A DNA stretch of 64,000 nucleotides, from positions 48,045-112,044 of the forward strand of contig PYSS01000127.1 in the NCBI GenBank assembly GCA_003049465.1. The letters are read 5' to 3'. A model generated the notes under the pieces. It did not search any database. It had not been told where the DNA came from and saw only the letters and a list, made by a program, of their open reading frames with translations. Each line of letters opens with the position of its first letter. The first letter of the stretch is position 1. Position numbers and translations under genes: made by a program. The stretch is from Magnaporthiopsis rhizophila. Lineage: Eukaryota > Ascomycota > Sordariomycetes > Magnaporthales > Magnaporthaceae. This document shows, in pieces, positions 1 to 12,395 of this stretch.

Positions 1-1449
1 TTTTAATATAATTAAAGCAAAATTACCGCTGTAACCCAGTTATACCGTACGTTTATTTGGGCGGCGGTTAAAGCTTTGCAGCGGTATTCGGGGCAAAACC
101 CTTAACGCCGGGGCTTATTATTATGCATTTTTCTTTAATTAGCTACCGGTATAAACAAAAGTGGCATTAATATATTAAAAGTTTTAGCCTTAGGGTTATA
201 AACCAGCAAAAGCGCCGGTATTCTCCGGAGGGTTTTCGGTTAATTCGATAATCTTTTTAGGTTCGGCAGGGTTTAATTTTATATTTGCCAATACCTTATA
301 TTAATTATTAAAATTAATCCTAAACCTTTTAACAGGGCCTTTTTTTTTGCTAACCGTAAAAACCAGGCTATTAAAAGCTGGCAAATCCTTTGGATTTACC
401 ACGGCCGCCCCGGCAGCAATAATTGCAGCGGCAGGAGCAATAATAATAATAAAAGGGAAAAAAAAGCAATAAATTTAATAGCAGCAGCGGGTCCCGCAAT
501 AATAATAATAATTACCGGGGCGGGAGCAGTATCGGCGGGGGCAAAAGCAAAAGCTGCAGTAACTGAAGCAAAAGCAAAAATAACGGCAGGAACAGCGGCA
601 GGAGCGGCAGCGGCGGCAGCAAAAGCAGCGAAAACCGCCGCCTTTATTATAGCCCGGTACATTTATACGCTTAGCTTTCTAATAGCGCCTTTTTCCCTAT
701 TAATTAAATATTTTAGCATTTTATTAACCCGTATAAGCTTTACGGGGCAGTTTGAATGGTTAGCTAAATATAGGCCGGAGCAATTTGCACATTACAAAAG
801 GGCCGTACACAAAAATATATACCGGAAATTATTTATTTTTTTATAACAAAAGCATTTATCAGCCCTGGTACAATTACAAGCTATATAATACCTGTAACAA
901 CCAAAAATATGCTGGATAACCGGCAGGTATTTTTGCACCCGGTATAAAAAGGATATTATTCCCCAAAATTTAAATTGGGCTATTTGTATATAAAAGGAAA
1001 TTATTCACAAAAATTGCCCTTATTTGTTTATACCGGCCTTAAAAGGTTTTATGCTTACAGGTTTCGTTTTTGTTTGGGCCTTAACCTTTTTCCGGACCAA
1101 ATTTTCCGCAATTAGAACTTTTTTGCCAAATCCGTTCGCCAAAATAATTAGGCATCCGGAAATAACATAATTGTACCAAAATTCCGGCTTTTTAATCCGT
1201 TCGGCATTATACAAATAGCCCAGTTTCGAGCAGTGCTGAATAAGCCGGTTTTATATATCGGTTATTTTTGCCTTAAATACAAATCCCGTTAAAATTCGAT
1301 AAATTGCCGGAATATTTGTTATAATAAACAGAAAATTCTTATTATTAGCAAAAACTTTGCAAATATTAAAACCCGTTTATTAATTAGCCCAAATTTCCCT
1401 TTTTTCCAAAATTTTAACAAAAACCCGAAAATCAGGTTTAGGGCCAGCG
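1..1449 (-). pseudogene. Degenerate unrecognised reading frame in RIP-mutated DNA
   Basis: This AT-rich block has no intact gene. On the minus strand, from about 1440 down to about 700, one frame is interrupted mainly by TAA/TAG where glutamine codons are expected. It includes the readable segment at 1020-1214 (rich in Lys/Glu-type codons, with FWYNYVISGCL near its start). I do not recognise the family. The adjoining 396-662 stretch is a low-complexity run of GCN/ATT triplets whose Ala/Ile-rich translation is probably compositional and not a protein. A remnant of a transposon ORF is the simplest reading, but no catalytic motif is visible. Confidence 0.3.
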
Positions 1450-2248
1450 GATAAGCAGGATTCCTGGAGGGCCCGGGGTGCCTGTTATGCACGATCCTTT
1501 AGGGTTTGTGCGGGTTACTAAAGCTATTAAAGCCTTATATAGGCTGCTGCTGCATAAATGGTTAGGGCTGTATTATTATTGGGTTTGGGCGCCGCGGGGG
1601 CTTTTTTATTTTTCCGGAAAAGGGCTGGCTGGCCTAGCAACGCCTTTTTTGCGTATTTTAGGAAGCAAATTTTCCAGCCGTGCGCTTCTAGCGCAATTTT
1701 GGGCAGTAATAAAATAATACTAGCATCGATCGATCGGGTTAATATGGCGCAAATCAAAGCTATCTGGCTTTATTTTCGCATAAAATTCGCGATTATCTTT
1801 TTTGCGGCCGCTGCGGCCAATCCGGGGGCCGGGCCCGTACAGCGGAAAAAGGGGGTTTAAAAGCAAAATAAAAGAAAGGAATAGGGAAATGGATAGGGAG
1901 GAATATTATAAAATTGTTAGGCAGGGGGAGGGAAAGGGGCACTTGTGTTGGTGCCGATGCTAAGAAGGCTTTCCTGGCCCTGTTCGGGCCTTGTCGGGTG
2001 TTGCGCGTTTCGCAACAGGGACGGCATATTCGCATTCGTATGCGCTAAAATGCGCAGGGGCCGGGGCGTTAACCATACGCTTTTCCGGGCCGAGGGGCTG
2101 CTAAGGAAGGCGTGTGCCACCCTGTTAGCGGAGGGGGGGGGCTATTAGCAACAGTATAGTGCCGTTGCCAGCGCTGTGGGCGGGCGTGAGGATGGTGTTA
2201 AATCGCTGAATTGGCGGGTGTTAAAGATTTGTATGTAACTTGGTAGCG
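1450..2248. other. GC-richer patch without a supported gene
   Basis: This stretch keeps many CpG and CpA sites (for example the GATCGATCGATCGG run near 1724 and CGGCCGCTGCGG near 1804), unlike its AT-rich surroundings. Several short overlapping frames of 60-100 codons exist on both strands. None has a recognisable motif, splice structure or counterpart elsewhere in the window. It may be a younger or single-copy insertion that escaped RIP. Confidence 0.4.
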
Positions 2249-2948
2249 TGTATTAACAGCACCATGCCAAGAATTGGTGGATTCGAGGAAGGTGCGCACA
2301 TTCAGTTGGATTAGGCCTTACAAAGCACTAAAAGTTAGTGCTACAGGGCCCTAAGCAAATTATAATTACAGGCTTGTTATTTTAATAAGGGGCAGCCAAC
2401 TCTATTCCCTTATATACTCTCCAACATTAGTACCGCAGGTTTTTACCATACGGGCATTCCGGTGCCCTAACCCAATTCCCGATAAATTATTTTGTATGGA
2501 GCTGGCAAAAAATCGACCCACGGCCACCAAAACCATCTCCGGATTGGGCCGATAAATCTGACTTAATCAAATCGAGAGCAATTTGAAAGGCGCGTAATTT
2601 ATAAGGCTATAACCCTTATAAAGCTAGTAATTTGTGGGCGCTAACCCCTTACAAAATAGGTGATTTGCAGGGCAGTGGCTCTTATAAGTTAGGCTTACAA
2701 GCATAAGCTGCATATACAACCCTTATACGATAAATTGCATATATAACCTTTATAAGGTAGGTGAATTACATAACCTTTACAGGGTAAATGCTTTGTATAA
2801 CCAACCATAAGCCCCAACCAAATATACAAAAGGTGCAAAATAGGCCAGGTACATACCCTAACCTTAAATTAATTATATAATTTAACTTTAACCGATATAA
2901 TAATTATAAGGTAAATTACCTTATTATATATAATAATTATTTTTAACC
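2249..2948 (-). repeat. 3' LTR of the minus-strand copia element
   Basis: The sequence is the reverse complement of the repeat at 23104-23759. It shares the GTGCGC, AAAGCACTAA, GGGGCAGC and TATATA blocks and the short tandem ACCTTTACAGGGTA-like units. The right edge abuts a C6T7 tract at 2947-2959, which is a purine-rich tract on the minus strand as expected of a polypurine tract just upstream of a 3' LTR. The outer edge near 2249 (TGTATTAAC) is approximate. Confidence 0.65.
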
Positions 2949-4968
2949 CCCCTTTTTTTATTATTTTATATAAAATAAAAAAGGAAAAATTTATTTATTG
3001 GGAAAAAAAATAACAATACTAATAAAAGAATCTTAATGCATTAACCAATACCATAAGCATTAATTTTAAGCAATAAATAAAAATTAGGCTTAAAGCCGGA
3101 GGCTAATAAGCTTTAAAAAAGCTTTATACTTTGAAAAAAATAGCGGCTTAATTAGGCCGTCCGTAGGCATACTTTTAATATCCAGGTATTTTATTAAAAT
3201 AATTCCAGCGCCTATTTCTTCCCTAACATAATGGAACCTTAGCAATATATATTTAATTCATAAATATAGGTTAAGGTTATAAATATTAAAAATGAAACCT
3301 TAATTATTACCAAAAACTGCTATAAAACTTTTTATAAAAGTTTATAATTTTATAAATAGGTACCTTAGCCATTTTACCTTTTTAATAGTTTTTATTCAAG
3401 TATTAATTTCGGCTTTAACCGTATTAAGGGCAATAATATTAGTCTTTTTATATTTTTAACAAATAAGGCCACCTAATAAAATAAATAAATATCTATAAAT
3501 TAATTTGGAAAAATCCCTATTACCCGCAAAATTATTATTATTAAAACCTAATAATTGCAATAAATTATCAGAAAAGCCTGTATTAATTTTTTTAACATTA
3601 TAATTATATCAAATAGCTAGGTTACAAATATTAATTAAATATTTCAAAAGGGTTTTAATAGCATTAATATATATATTAATAGCTTTATTAAATAGTATGA
3701 ATTTTTTTACATAACAAAACTAATATTCGGGCGGATTAATAATATCAGGTATATTACGGTGCTTATAATCCTTTATAATAATTTTATTTCAACGGATATT
3801 ATAAGTTATCCTTTTATATTTTTCAATACACCCGGTTATAAAAAAGTAATAATAAATCGAAAAGTATCCAACCCAAAAATTTTTAACATTTTATTAATAT
3901 ATTGGCTTTGGTGGATCCAAAATTACCGTTTAAGCTTATCCCTTATAATTTAAATGCTTAAAAAATAAGCTGCAGGCCCACGCTTTTCCAACGCATATAT
4001 TTTCTATAAAAACCATTTTAGGGCATTAATATAAATAATATTAAGCGCAATTATTAAATAATTATCTATAAATATAATAATAAAATATTTTATTTTAGCG
4101 TTAAAAAAACCGTTAAATTAAATATTAATTATTTATATCCTTGTTTTTTTAATAGGGATATTAGCTTATTCTGCCATTTATAAGGTTCTTATTTTAAACT
4201 ATACAGCGCTTTTTTGCATAGAATTACCTATTTTTCGAAGGTTTTAAAGCCTAAAAATTTGGCTAATAGCTTTATTCCAGTGGTTATAATAATTAATCAG
4301 TTTAAAAACCTTTGGGAATATTAAAATATATATCCATATTTAGGTTGCTATTTAAAAATACCCTAATAAAATCGATTTATTTTATTTCCCAATTTTTGGC
4401 TGTAACAAATATTAATAATATACGCCATATAAATAATATATTAATAAAAGCAAAAGTTTCAGAATAATCCAAGCCTTTTATTTATAAAAAATGTTTAATT
4501 ATTAGTTTCGCTTTATATTTTATACAGCAATTTTCTTTGTTTTTTTACGCTTAAATACCGGTCAATAAATAATTAGCATATGCCTTTTTAACAATGTGGA
4601 TTTTAATAAAAATATAAAGGTTTTAGCGCATAAAAATTATTTAAATTCAAACCTTAAAACAATTAACCATTCCTTTTTATAGCGGCTTGTTAAGGCCTTT
4701 TTATAAAAATTTGGTTCACTATTTTTAATAGGCTTTTTTTTTAATAGGCTTAATTATTTTATAATATATATATTATATCAGCTTATTAATTTCCATTATA
4801 TTTGAAAGTTCCAGAAAATCCCGTAAGATAGGTATTTTATCCATTATTTCCTATATTTTAAGCGTTGGAGGCGCTATAATTATAAGCCTTTCGGGGGGCC
4901 GAACAGTTGGAGTAATAGGCTCGGAAAACTTATAATCAGGATCTGGTACAGCAGGATCTTCATAATAT
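2949..4968 (-). mobile_element. Copia element, 3' half of pol (RT and RNase H), RIP-degraded
   Basis: Read on the minus strand, about 4450-4545 gives the copia reverse-transcriptase signature KYKAKLIIKHF...GLDYSETFAF. The segment 3170-3270 gives the RNase H end HYVREEIGAG...DGLIKP. Many in-frame stops fit CAA/CAG/TGG changed by RIP, so the copy is dead. The frame upstream (4800-4968, Pro-rich spacer) continues after the 14.4-kb Gypsy-A insertion at 19333, which carries the integrase part of the same element. Confidence 0.8.
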
Positions 4969-5460
4969 TGTTACGACCACAGCTGGCAGGGGACAGAAGG
5001 GCTGGGGCTAACCCCCAGCGGGACGCCTTTACCCCGCAGTCATAAAAGCCAAGGGCCGAATAACCAAAGCCAAGCTAAAAAAAGGAAGTTATATAATCAG
5101 GTATTTACCTAAGCACAGATAATATATCTGATATATTCGTTATATAACATAACAAATATAACAGATATAGCACAATAATATATTCGCTATATAACATGGC
5201 AAATATAACAAATATAGCACAAATATAATAAAAAAAGGTCGCTAATATATAAAGCGAGGGATTCCTACTGTATTAAATAAATTTTTAACTAAGGCCTTGG
5301 CATTAATCAACCTAAATTAGCTCCAAAGCATCCCCTTAGGCAAACAATCGAAACCTTTGTTACTACCCCAGTTCCCAGCACAAGCAACCTTATAAAAACC
5401 TTACTGCTTAGCGCCTTTCTTAATATACCCTACCCTAAAAGCAAAAAACCGTTTGTAACA
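4969..5460 (+). repeat. Gypsy-A LTR 1 (5')
   Basis: 492 bp, starting TGTTACGACC and ending TTTGTAACA with TGTTAC/GTAACA terminal inverted ends. It contains repeated ATATAACAAATATAAC-like units (about 5090-5225). It is less mutated than the central LTR: several CpG sites and the GGGGACAGAAGG start are retained. Confidence 0.9.
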
Positions 5461-8400
5461 TTTTAATTAATCCTGTTCAATATTTACCAAAAGTAACAAA
5501 CAGTAGCAAATTATATTAATTGCAAGTAAAAAATCCAAAAGCATTATTATCGCCGGCAAAATATATAATAACCCTTCGGCGGCTATGCAAATATTTATCG
5601 CAAAAATCGAAAAATTTAAAAAAGTTTAAACCGAGCCCCACATTACCGTTAAATTTTACAAATTTCTTTTACCCGATAAATATAATAAAAAAAAAGCAAA
5701 ATCAAAATGTTCCTAATTAAATGCAAAGGGTACTTTCTGTTTTATCAAAACCATTTCCAGCGGGAAAAACAAAAAATTACTTATATAGCCATATATTTAA
5801 ATAGCAAAATTAAAGATTGGTTCGAACCTATCTGATCCAATTATCTAAAAAGGCACAATAAATCCAAAAAAAAAACCAAATTAATATTTGCCAATTTCGA
5901 AAAATTCGATAAAAAAATTGCTAAAGTTTTCGAACAGATTAACAAAAAATGGATAACCGAAAAAAAGCTGCTTTAGCTCCGGCAAAAAGGCCTTATATTA
6001 ATTTATATTTCCGAATTTTAACAATTAATTAACAAATTTAATTAAACAAAAAATACCAAAATAATTCAGCTTTATTAAGGGCTAAAAAACAATATAAAAA
6101 ACAAATTATCCAAATAAAAACAATCTGAAAATTTTATCGATTATATTATTATAACCATTTATATTAATAATAAACTATACAAATATTATTTCGAAAAAAA
6201 AGTTTAGCAAACCAAACCAATAATACAAAATAATAAAACCAACCAAAAAAAGGCAAAATAATAATAATCCACGGTTTATAATATATATTTTAAATTTATA
6301 AATTTTAGCACAAAAATTATATACCAGTACAAAAAATAAAAGCATATTAGATTTAAAAATCCAAAAAATAAAAAATATTTTAAATATAAAAAAAAAAAAC
6401 ATATTAAAAAAAATTGCCCATAAAAAAATCGATAAACGGCCGTTTTTTGCCAAAAAGGCGCACCAAAAAGCTACCAGCCCATAATCCCAAATTTTCCAAA
6501 AATAACCGGATAATTAGCAAAAAAAAACCTATATCCCAAAATATTATTCAATTAAACTTATTATTTCAATAAAAATTGTATAACCCATTATTCCGATAAA
6601 AATGCCACAAAATATTACCCTAAGCAATAGTTTGCCATAATGCAACAAATAAACCAATCCCGAAATAATAATAAAGCAGCCCAAGGTTTAAAAAAACTCA
6701 AAAAGGCCCAATATAATAATAATAATATACTAATAATAGGAAAATTTACCGGATAAAATAAAAAACTCAAAAAATTAGCCCGATATAAAGGCGTATTAAA
6801 CATTTTGGTTAATAATTTCGAAAAAAATTTAAATATAAATGCAAAAATAAAACCGCTTTTGGGCCAAACATATTGGTTACAAGCCCAAAAAAAAAAACTG
6901 GGCCTAATAAAATACTGGAAAACCACAAAAATAAACCCAATAATAAAAAACCTAACAAAAAACAATATATGGTCGATTTTAAAAAACTCCAGCAAAAATT
7001 TAATTAGCAATTAATCGATATAAAAAAATAATTCCCCATAACCAAAAAAAAAATATAAAAAGCATATACCTTACTCAGGTTTTTAAAAATAAACCGGTAA
7101 TTTTGGGACCAGCCCAAACTTATTAGCGGTTTAATATGCAAAAAACCGGCGCAAAACGATAAAAAAAAACCCCTAAATTGGCTAAAAAATAACCAATCGG
7201 TTATTTATTACAGGGCATTATTCGAAAACATTCCAAACCTAAACTAATAATTAGCACAGCTATATGTGCTAAACTACAAAAATATAAACCCCGATACAGG
7301 CCATTATAACAAGCTTTTTTGGGCCAAATATTTGTATAACAATTACAGGTAATATATAACCAAAAAACTAAAGCATAACTTTTTTTTACGGAAAAAAAAA
7401 AAAAAACCAATATAATATTTATAATAAAAATACCAGTTTCCGAAATGGTAAATAACAAAAATGGGCTACAAAAATTTAGCAGCAATTTTTATACCGTTAC
7501 CAGCCTATTTTATAATATGCCTAACAGGAATCCTTATATACCAGATATACAAAAAACCGAAATGCAAAATATATATAAAAAAAAAAGCAAAAGCCTGGAC
7601 AAATAGATTTGCCCGATCGATAAAAATAATCGGGGCCCAGTAATAGGCGCCCCAAACAAAAAATTAAAAAATTTACCCGAAAATAAGGCACAAATAGAGC
7701 AATAACCAGCAAAATCCCTAATAATAATAATTACCAACCAATATAAATATATTAAAATAATAATATACTGAAAAAGGCGAAAAATAAAAATTATAATCAA
7801 TTATAAAGCCCAAAAAAATTATTTTTTATTAAAAGCGGTAAAAAGGTACAATATTTCAATATATTAAAAAAAGGAACCATATAACCTTATAATAATAAAA
7901 TAAAAGCCAATTACGTTTAATAAAGGAAAAATTAATATTAAAACTGATCATTTCAAATTTTAACTCCTGGGAAAAATTTGCAAAATAACCCTAAATATTA
8001 TAAATATAAAAAAAGAAAACCTAATTTTAGGTATTCCATAATTTAAAAAATATAACCCCCTAATAAATTGGGTTACCGAACAAATTTAATAAAAAAAATT
8101 ATTATTAACCAGCAAAAAAGCCCAATAATTACGGGCCCCAAATAATGGAAATCGGATACCAAAAAGGATAACCATAACAGCAGCAGAACATAACAATCAG
8201 CCCTAACAAACCGCACTAACCAAAGCACTAATAAATACAAATACAAATAAATTTAACAAACAGGGAATTATTAAAAATGGATTTAAAAATATCCCTAAAA
8301 AATACCACAAATACTAAAGGTTGTTCCAGAAAAATTTGGAAATGGTATTACCGAAATACGGATTATTTAACCACAAAATCAAACTTAAACCGGAAATATA

Positions 8401-11400
8401 ACTTAAGTACCAAAAATTATATTAATTAAACCCTCGGTAAAAAAAATTATTACAAAAATAACTAAAGGAAAAAATTAAAAAAGGATTTACCAAATTTTCC
8501 GATTTTCCTATAAAATATAAAATTTTATTTATTCCCAAAAAAAACGAAAAAAAACAAATATATATTAATTATTATCCATTAAATCAGAAAATAATAAAAA
8601 ATCGGTATTTTTTACCCTTAATTAACAAATTTAAAAATAAATTTGGAAAAAGCCGGTGGTTTATAACCCTAAATTTATACAAAATTTATGGCCTGCTAAA
8701 AATTAAAAAGGGGAATAAATAAAAAACCGCTTTTCGAACCAAGCTTAAAATTTTCGAATTATTGGTAATAATTTTTGGGCTTACCAATGCACCAGCCACA
8801 TTCCAGCAAATAATTAACCATATATTACAAAAGTACCTCGATATTTTTGCCCTTACATATTTGGATAATATCCTAATTTTTTCAAATATATTAAAAAAAT
8901 ATAAACAATATATATATAAGGTATTACAAAAATTGCAAAATACAAAACTTTTGGTTAACCCGAACAAATATATATAGCACTTTTTAAAGGTAATTTTTCT
9001 CGGATTTATTATCAAATAAAGGGAAATTCGGATAAAACCCAAAAAAATACAGGCGGTAAAAAATTAGCTTATATTCACCACAGTTAAAAAAATGCAAAAT
9101 TTTTTGGGATTTCTGAACTTTTACCGAAAATTTATCCAAAATTTTAACAAAAAAGCCATATTATTTACGGATTTTACCAAAAATAACACCCAATTTTATT
9201 AAGGAATACAAAAATAAATAACCTTCGATTTGCTAAAAAAAGTTATTATCCAAATACCGGTACTAATAATACCAAACCCAAAAAAATCCTTTAAAATCAA
9301 AATCGATACATCGGATTTTGCTATTAAAAAATAACTAAAATAACAAAACGATTAAAAAAAATTGCACTTTTGCGCATTTTTCTTGCAAAAATTAAATAAA
9401 CCAAAGCTAAATTATCAAATCCACAATAAAAAGCTCCTTATTATTATTAAAATTTTGGAAAAATAAAAAATATATTTGTGCAAAACTAACCACCAAATTA
9501 TAATATACACTAATTATAAAAACCTATTACAATTTACCATTAGCCAAATGCTAAACAAAAAACAAATCCAATAAAACCAGTTTTTTTAAAATTATAATTT
9601 TCGAATCGAGGTTAAAAAAGGGTTAAAAAACGGCCGAGCGGATGCCTTAAACCGGCAACCGGACCATCAAATAAATATATTATTAAAAATATGCACAATT
9701 CTGGCCAAAAAACCAAACGGATCCCTAATTCCGGTATAACGGGCATTAGCCAAAATAACCCGATAAAAAAGCTAAACCCCAGAAAAAATCCAGCAAATTT
9801 ATAGCCAAATGGCTAATAAATACCAGGGGATTGCTAAAACCTGGAAAAAATTTTATTAATATTACAGGTTTACAAAAACCCACGCCAAAATACGGAAAGT
9901 AATTAAAAATTGCAAAAGCTATGCAAAAAATAAAACCAGCAGGCATAAATTTTACGGATTATTTTAGCCTTTACCAGCATTTAGCAAAGTATAGCAAAAA
10001 GTCACGATAAATTTTATAATTAAGCTTTTTAAATCAAAAAAACCATTAATAAATATTTAGTATAATAATATCCTAATAATGGTAAATAAATTTACCAAAT
10101 ATGCCCTATTTTTACCTTATAAAAAAAGCAGCAATATTATAAAACTAGCATATATTTTTATTAAAAACGTAATATCGGAATACAAAACACCTAACAAATT
10201 AATCACGGATCAAAATAAACTGTTTATAAGCAAATTTTGGAAAGTTTTAATAGCAAAACTTGAAGCAAAACATGCACTATTAACAGCCTATTATCCTAAA
10301 GCAAATGGACAAACAAAACGGACAAATCAAACCATAAAATAATATTTACGCTATTATATTAATTATAAATAAACTAACTGGATATAATTATTTTTTATGG
10401 CCCAATTTGTTTATAATAGTTCGGTACATAAAAGTATAAAAATAATTTCGTTTTTTGCAAATTATAAATTTATATTTACAGTATACAAAAAACCTAAAAT
10501 AAAAAAAAATATTTTAATAGCAAAAATACAAATTATCAAAATAACCAAACTATACAAATATTTGTAAAAAAAGCTCGAAAAATTTCAAAAATGCATATCC
10601 ACCCAAACAAATAAAAAAAGGCTCGAAAAACCAACCTTTAAAAAAAAGGATAGCATTTATCTTTTGCACCGCAATATTAAAATAAAACGGCCAAATAATA
10701 AGCTGGATTACAAAAAATTCGGACCGTTCAGGGTTAGGAAAATAATTTTACCAATTAATTACAAATTTCAGTTACCGCTAATTATAAAAATTTACCCCAT
10801 TTTTCACATTTTTTTGCTAAAATTGGCACCATTTGGATCAAAAAGCACGAAATTAATAAAAATCGACCCGGACCAAAAATAAAAAATCGAAAAAATCCTT
10901 AATAATAAAATATATTACCGCAAATGGTGGTATTTGGTTAAATGGGCAAAATATAAATACAAGCATAATATATGGGAAAAAAAAACAAATTTTGCAAATT
11001 GCCAAAAAATTTTATAAAAATATTAGCAAAAATAATTATAAAAAGGTTAACAAATAACAAAAAAATTTAACCTAACAGCGCACCGCTATAATAATAAAAT
11101 ACTGTTATATTAAAAGTTATACTAAAAATCGAACCCAAAACTTTTCGATAAAAATCGAGATATATTACTATTGCGTTATGCAATTTGAAAAAATCGTTAA
11201 AAACTTATTAATTTATTCGGTTAAAAAAAGGCAAACAGGTTAAAATCCGGATAAACCCTAAGCCTGTCCCAATTAAAAGGTAAAAAGGGGAAATCGGGGA
11301 ACAGCAGGTTTGGAAACGCAGCAAAAATTTGCATAACTGCTTTTTCGGCCTTCTTCCGCTCGACCCGCTCCAATTTTTTAATACTATTAATTTTGCAACG

Positions 11401-11903
11401 GATCGCACGCATTTTTCTTTTAAACCATATTTTTTTTTATTTGCAAAAATGCTCAATTTAAGCGCTAATAACAAACAATTTTTATTTAACGGCGCAATGC
11501 TTTTTTTTGGCAGCTTTCAGCTTGGTTTTCAGTTTTGTATATTAATTGCTAATAAAACGGAGCTGCTTTAAAATAAAACCAAAAATATTGCATTAAAACC
11601 GCCCCTAACGGATATATTCCATATACCAAAAAAAATTTCAGGGGGAAACCTTCCACCTAAAATAACCAAAAGCTTTGCAAAAAAAACAGAAAAGCATTTT
11701 AATTAAAAAAAAAAAAAAAAAAACAAAAAAATTATTTTAACGGATAATTAATAACGCCGGTTTATATTTTTGTACTTAACCAAACATTTTGTTAAAAAAA
11801 AAAGGAACGGAAAATAATAAGGAAAAAAAGGTACTTATTATTAACAAAAAAACAGGGCTGCAAATTTTGGCCAAAAGGATTTGGCTTAAAAAGGAAAATC
11901 TAA
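5461..11903 (+). mobile_element. Gypsy-A copy 1 internal region: gag, RT, RNase H, integrase, chromodomain
   Basis: Colinear fragments define a Ty3/gypsy chromovirus. Gag lies at about 5756-6200 (DWFEPI, KLIFANFEKFDKKIAKVFEQI, a retrotransposon-gag pattern). RT is at about 8540-9000 with FGLTNAPATFQ and TYLDNILIFS, the second catalytic Asp reading as Asn, consistent with RIP. RNase H follows at about 9200-9560. Integrase is at about 10079-10342 (LITDQNKLFISKFW, YYPKANGQTKR). A C-terminal chromodomain occupies about 10897-11020 (YLVKWAKYKY...NIWEK). Stops, mostly TAA/TAG, break every domain. An antisense frame occupies 11221-11622, and a short A-rich tract precedes the 3' LTR. Confidence 0.88.
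11221..11622 (-). pseudogene. Antisense 134-codon ORF of Gypsy-A (copy 1)
   Basis: This frame runs opposite to pol, between the chromodomain and the 3' LTR. It begins at an ATG at 11622 and ends with TAA at 11221. All internal stops are TAA/TAG at positions that are or could be glutamine in other copies. The first part is Lys/Leu/Glu/Gln-rich and looks helical or coiled-coil. The last 63 residues, open from the ATG at 11412, carry the shared motif FPDFPFLPFNW. Exactly the same length is found at 18158-18559 and 26903-27304. I do not recognise the protein. Confidence 0.55.
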
Positions 11904-12395
11904 TATTACAATTATAACTGGCAAAAAATAAAAAGGCTAAGGCTAACCCCCAGCAGAATACTTTTACCCTGCAATTATAAAAGCCAAAAGCCGAATAACC
12001 AAAACCAAACTAAAAAAAAAAAATTATATAATCAGGTACTTACCTAAACACAAATAATATATTTAATATATTCGTTATATAATATAACAAATATAACAAA
12101 TATAATACAATAATATATTTGTTATATAATATAACAAATATAACAAATATAATATAAATATAATAAAAAAAAATTGCTAATATATAAAGCAAAAGGTTCT
12201 TATTATATTAAATAAATTTTTAACTAAAGCCTTGGCATTAATTAACCTAAATTAGCTCCAAAACATCCCTTTAGGCAAACAATCGAAATTTTTATTATTA
12301 CCCCAATTCCCAGCACAAACAACCTTATAAAAACCTTACTATTTAGCACCTTTCCTAACATATCCTACCCTAAAAGCAAAAAACCATTTATAACA
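11904..12395 (+). repeat. Gypsy-A LTR 2 (shared, central)
   Basis: 492 bp, aligned base for base with the outer LTRs. The ends read TATTAC and TATAACA, so the canonical TGTTAC/TGTAACA ends have been changed by C/T and G/A transitions. It serves as 3' LTR of copy 1 and 5' LTR of copy 2. Confidence 0.88.

Noticed and set aside
396..662. 88-codon minus-strand frame rich in Ala and Ile
   Set aside because: It derives from GCN/ATT triplet low complexity in AT-rich DNA. It has no start context, motif or second copy.
5090..5225. CRISPR-like array of ATATAACAAATATAAC units
   Set aside because: These are short A/T-rich LTR repeats without unique spacers, in a eukaryotic genome.
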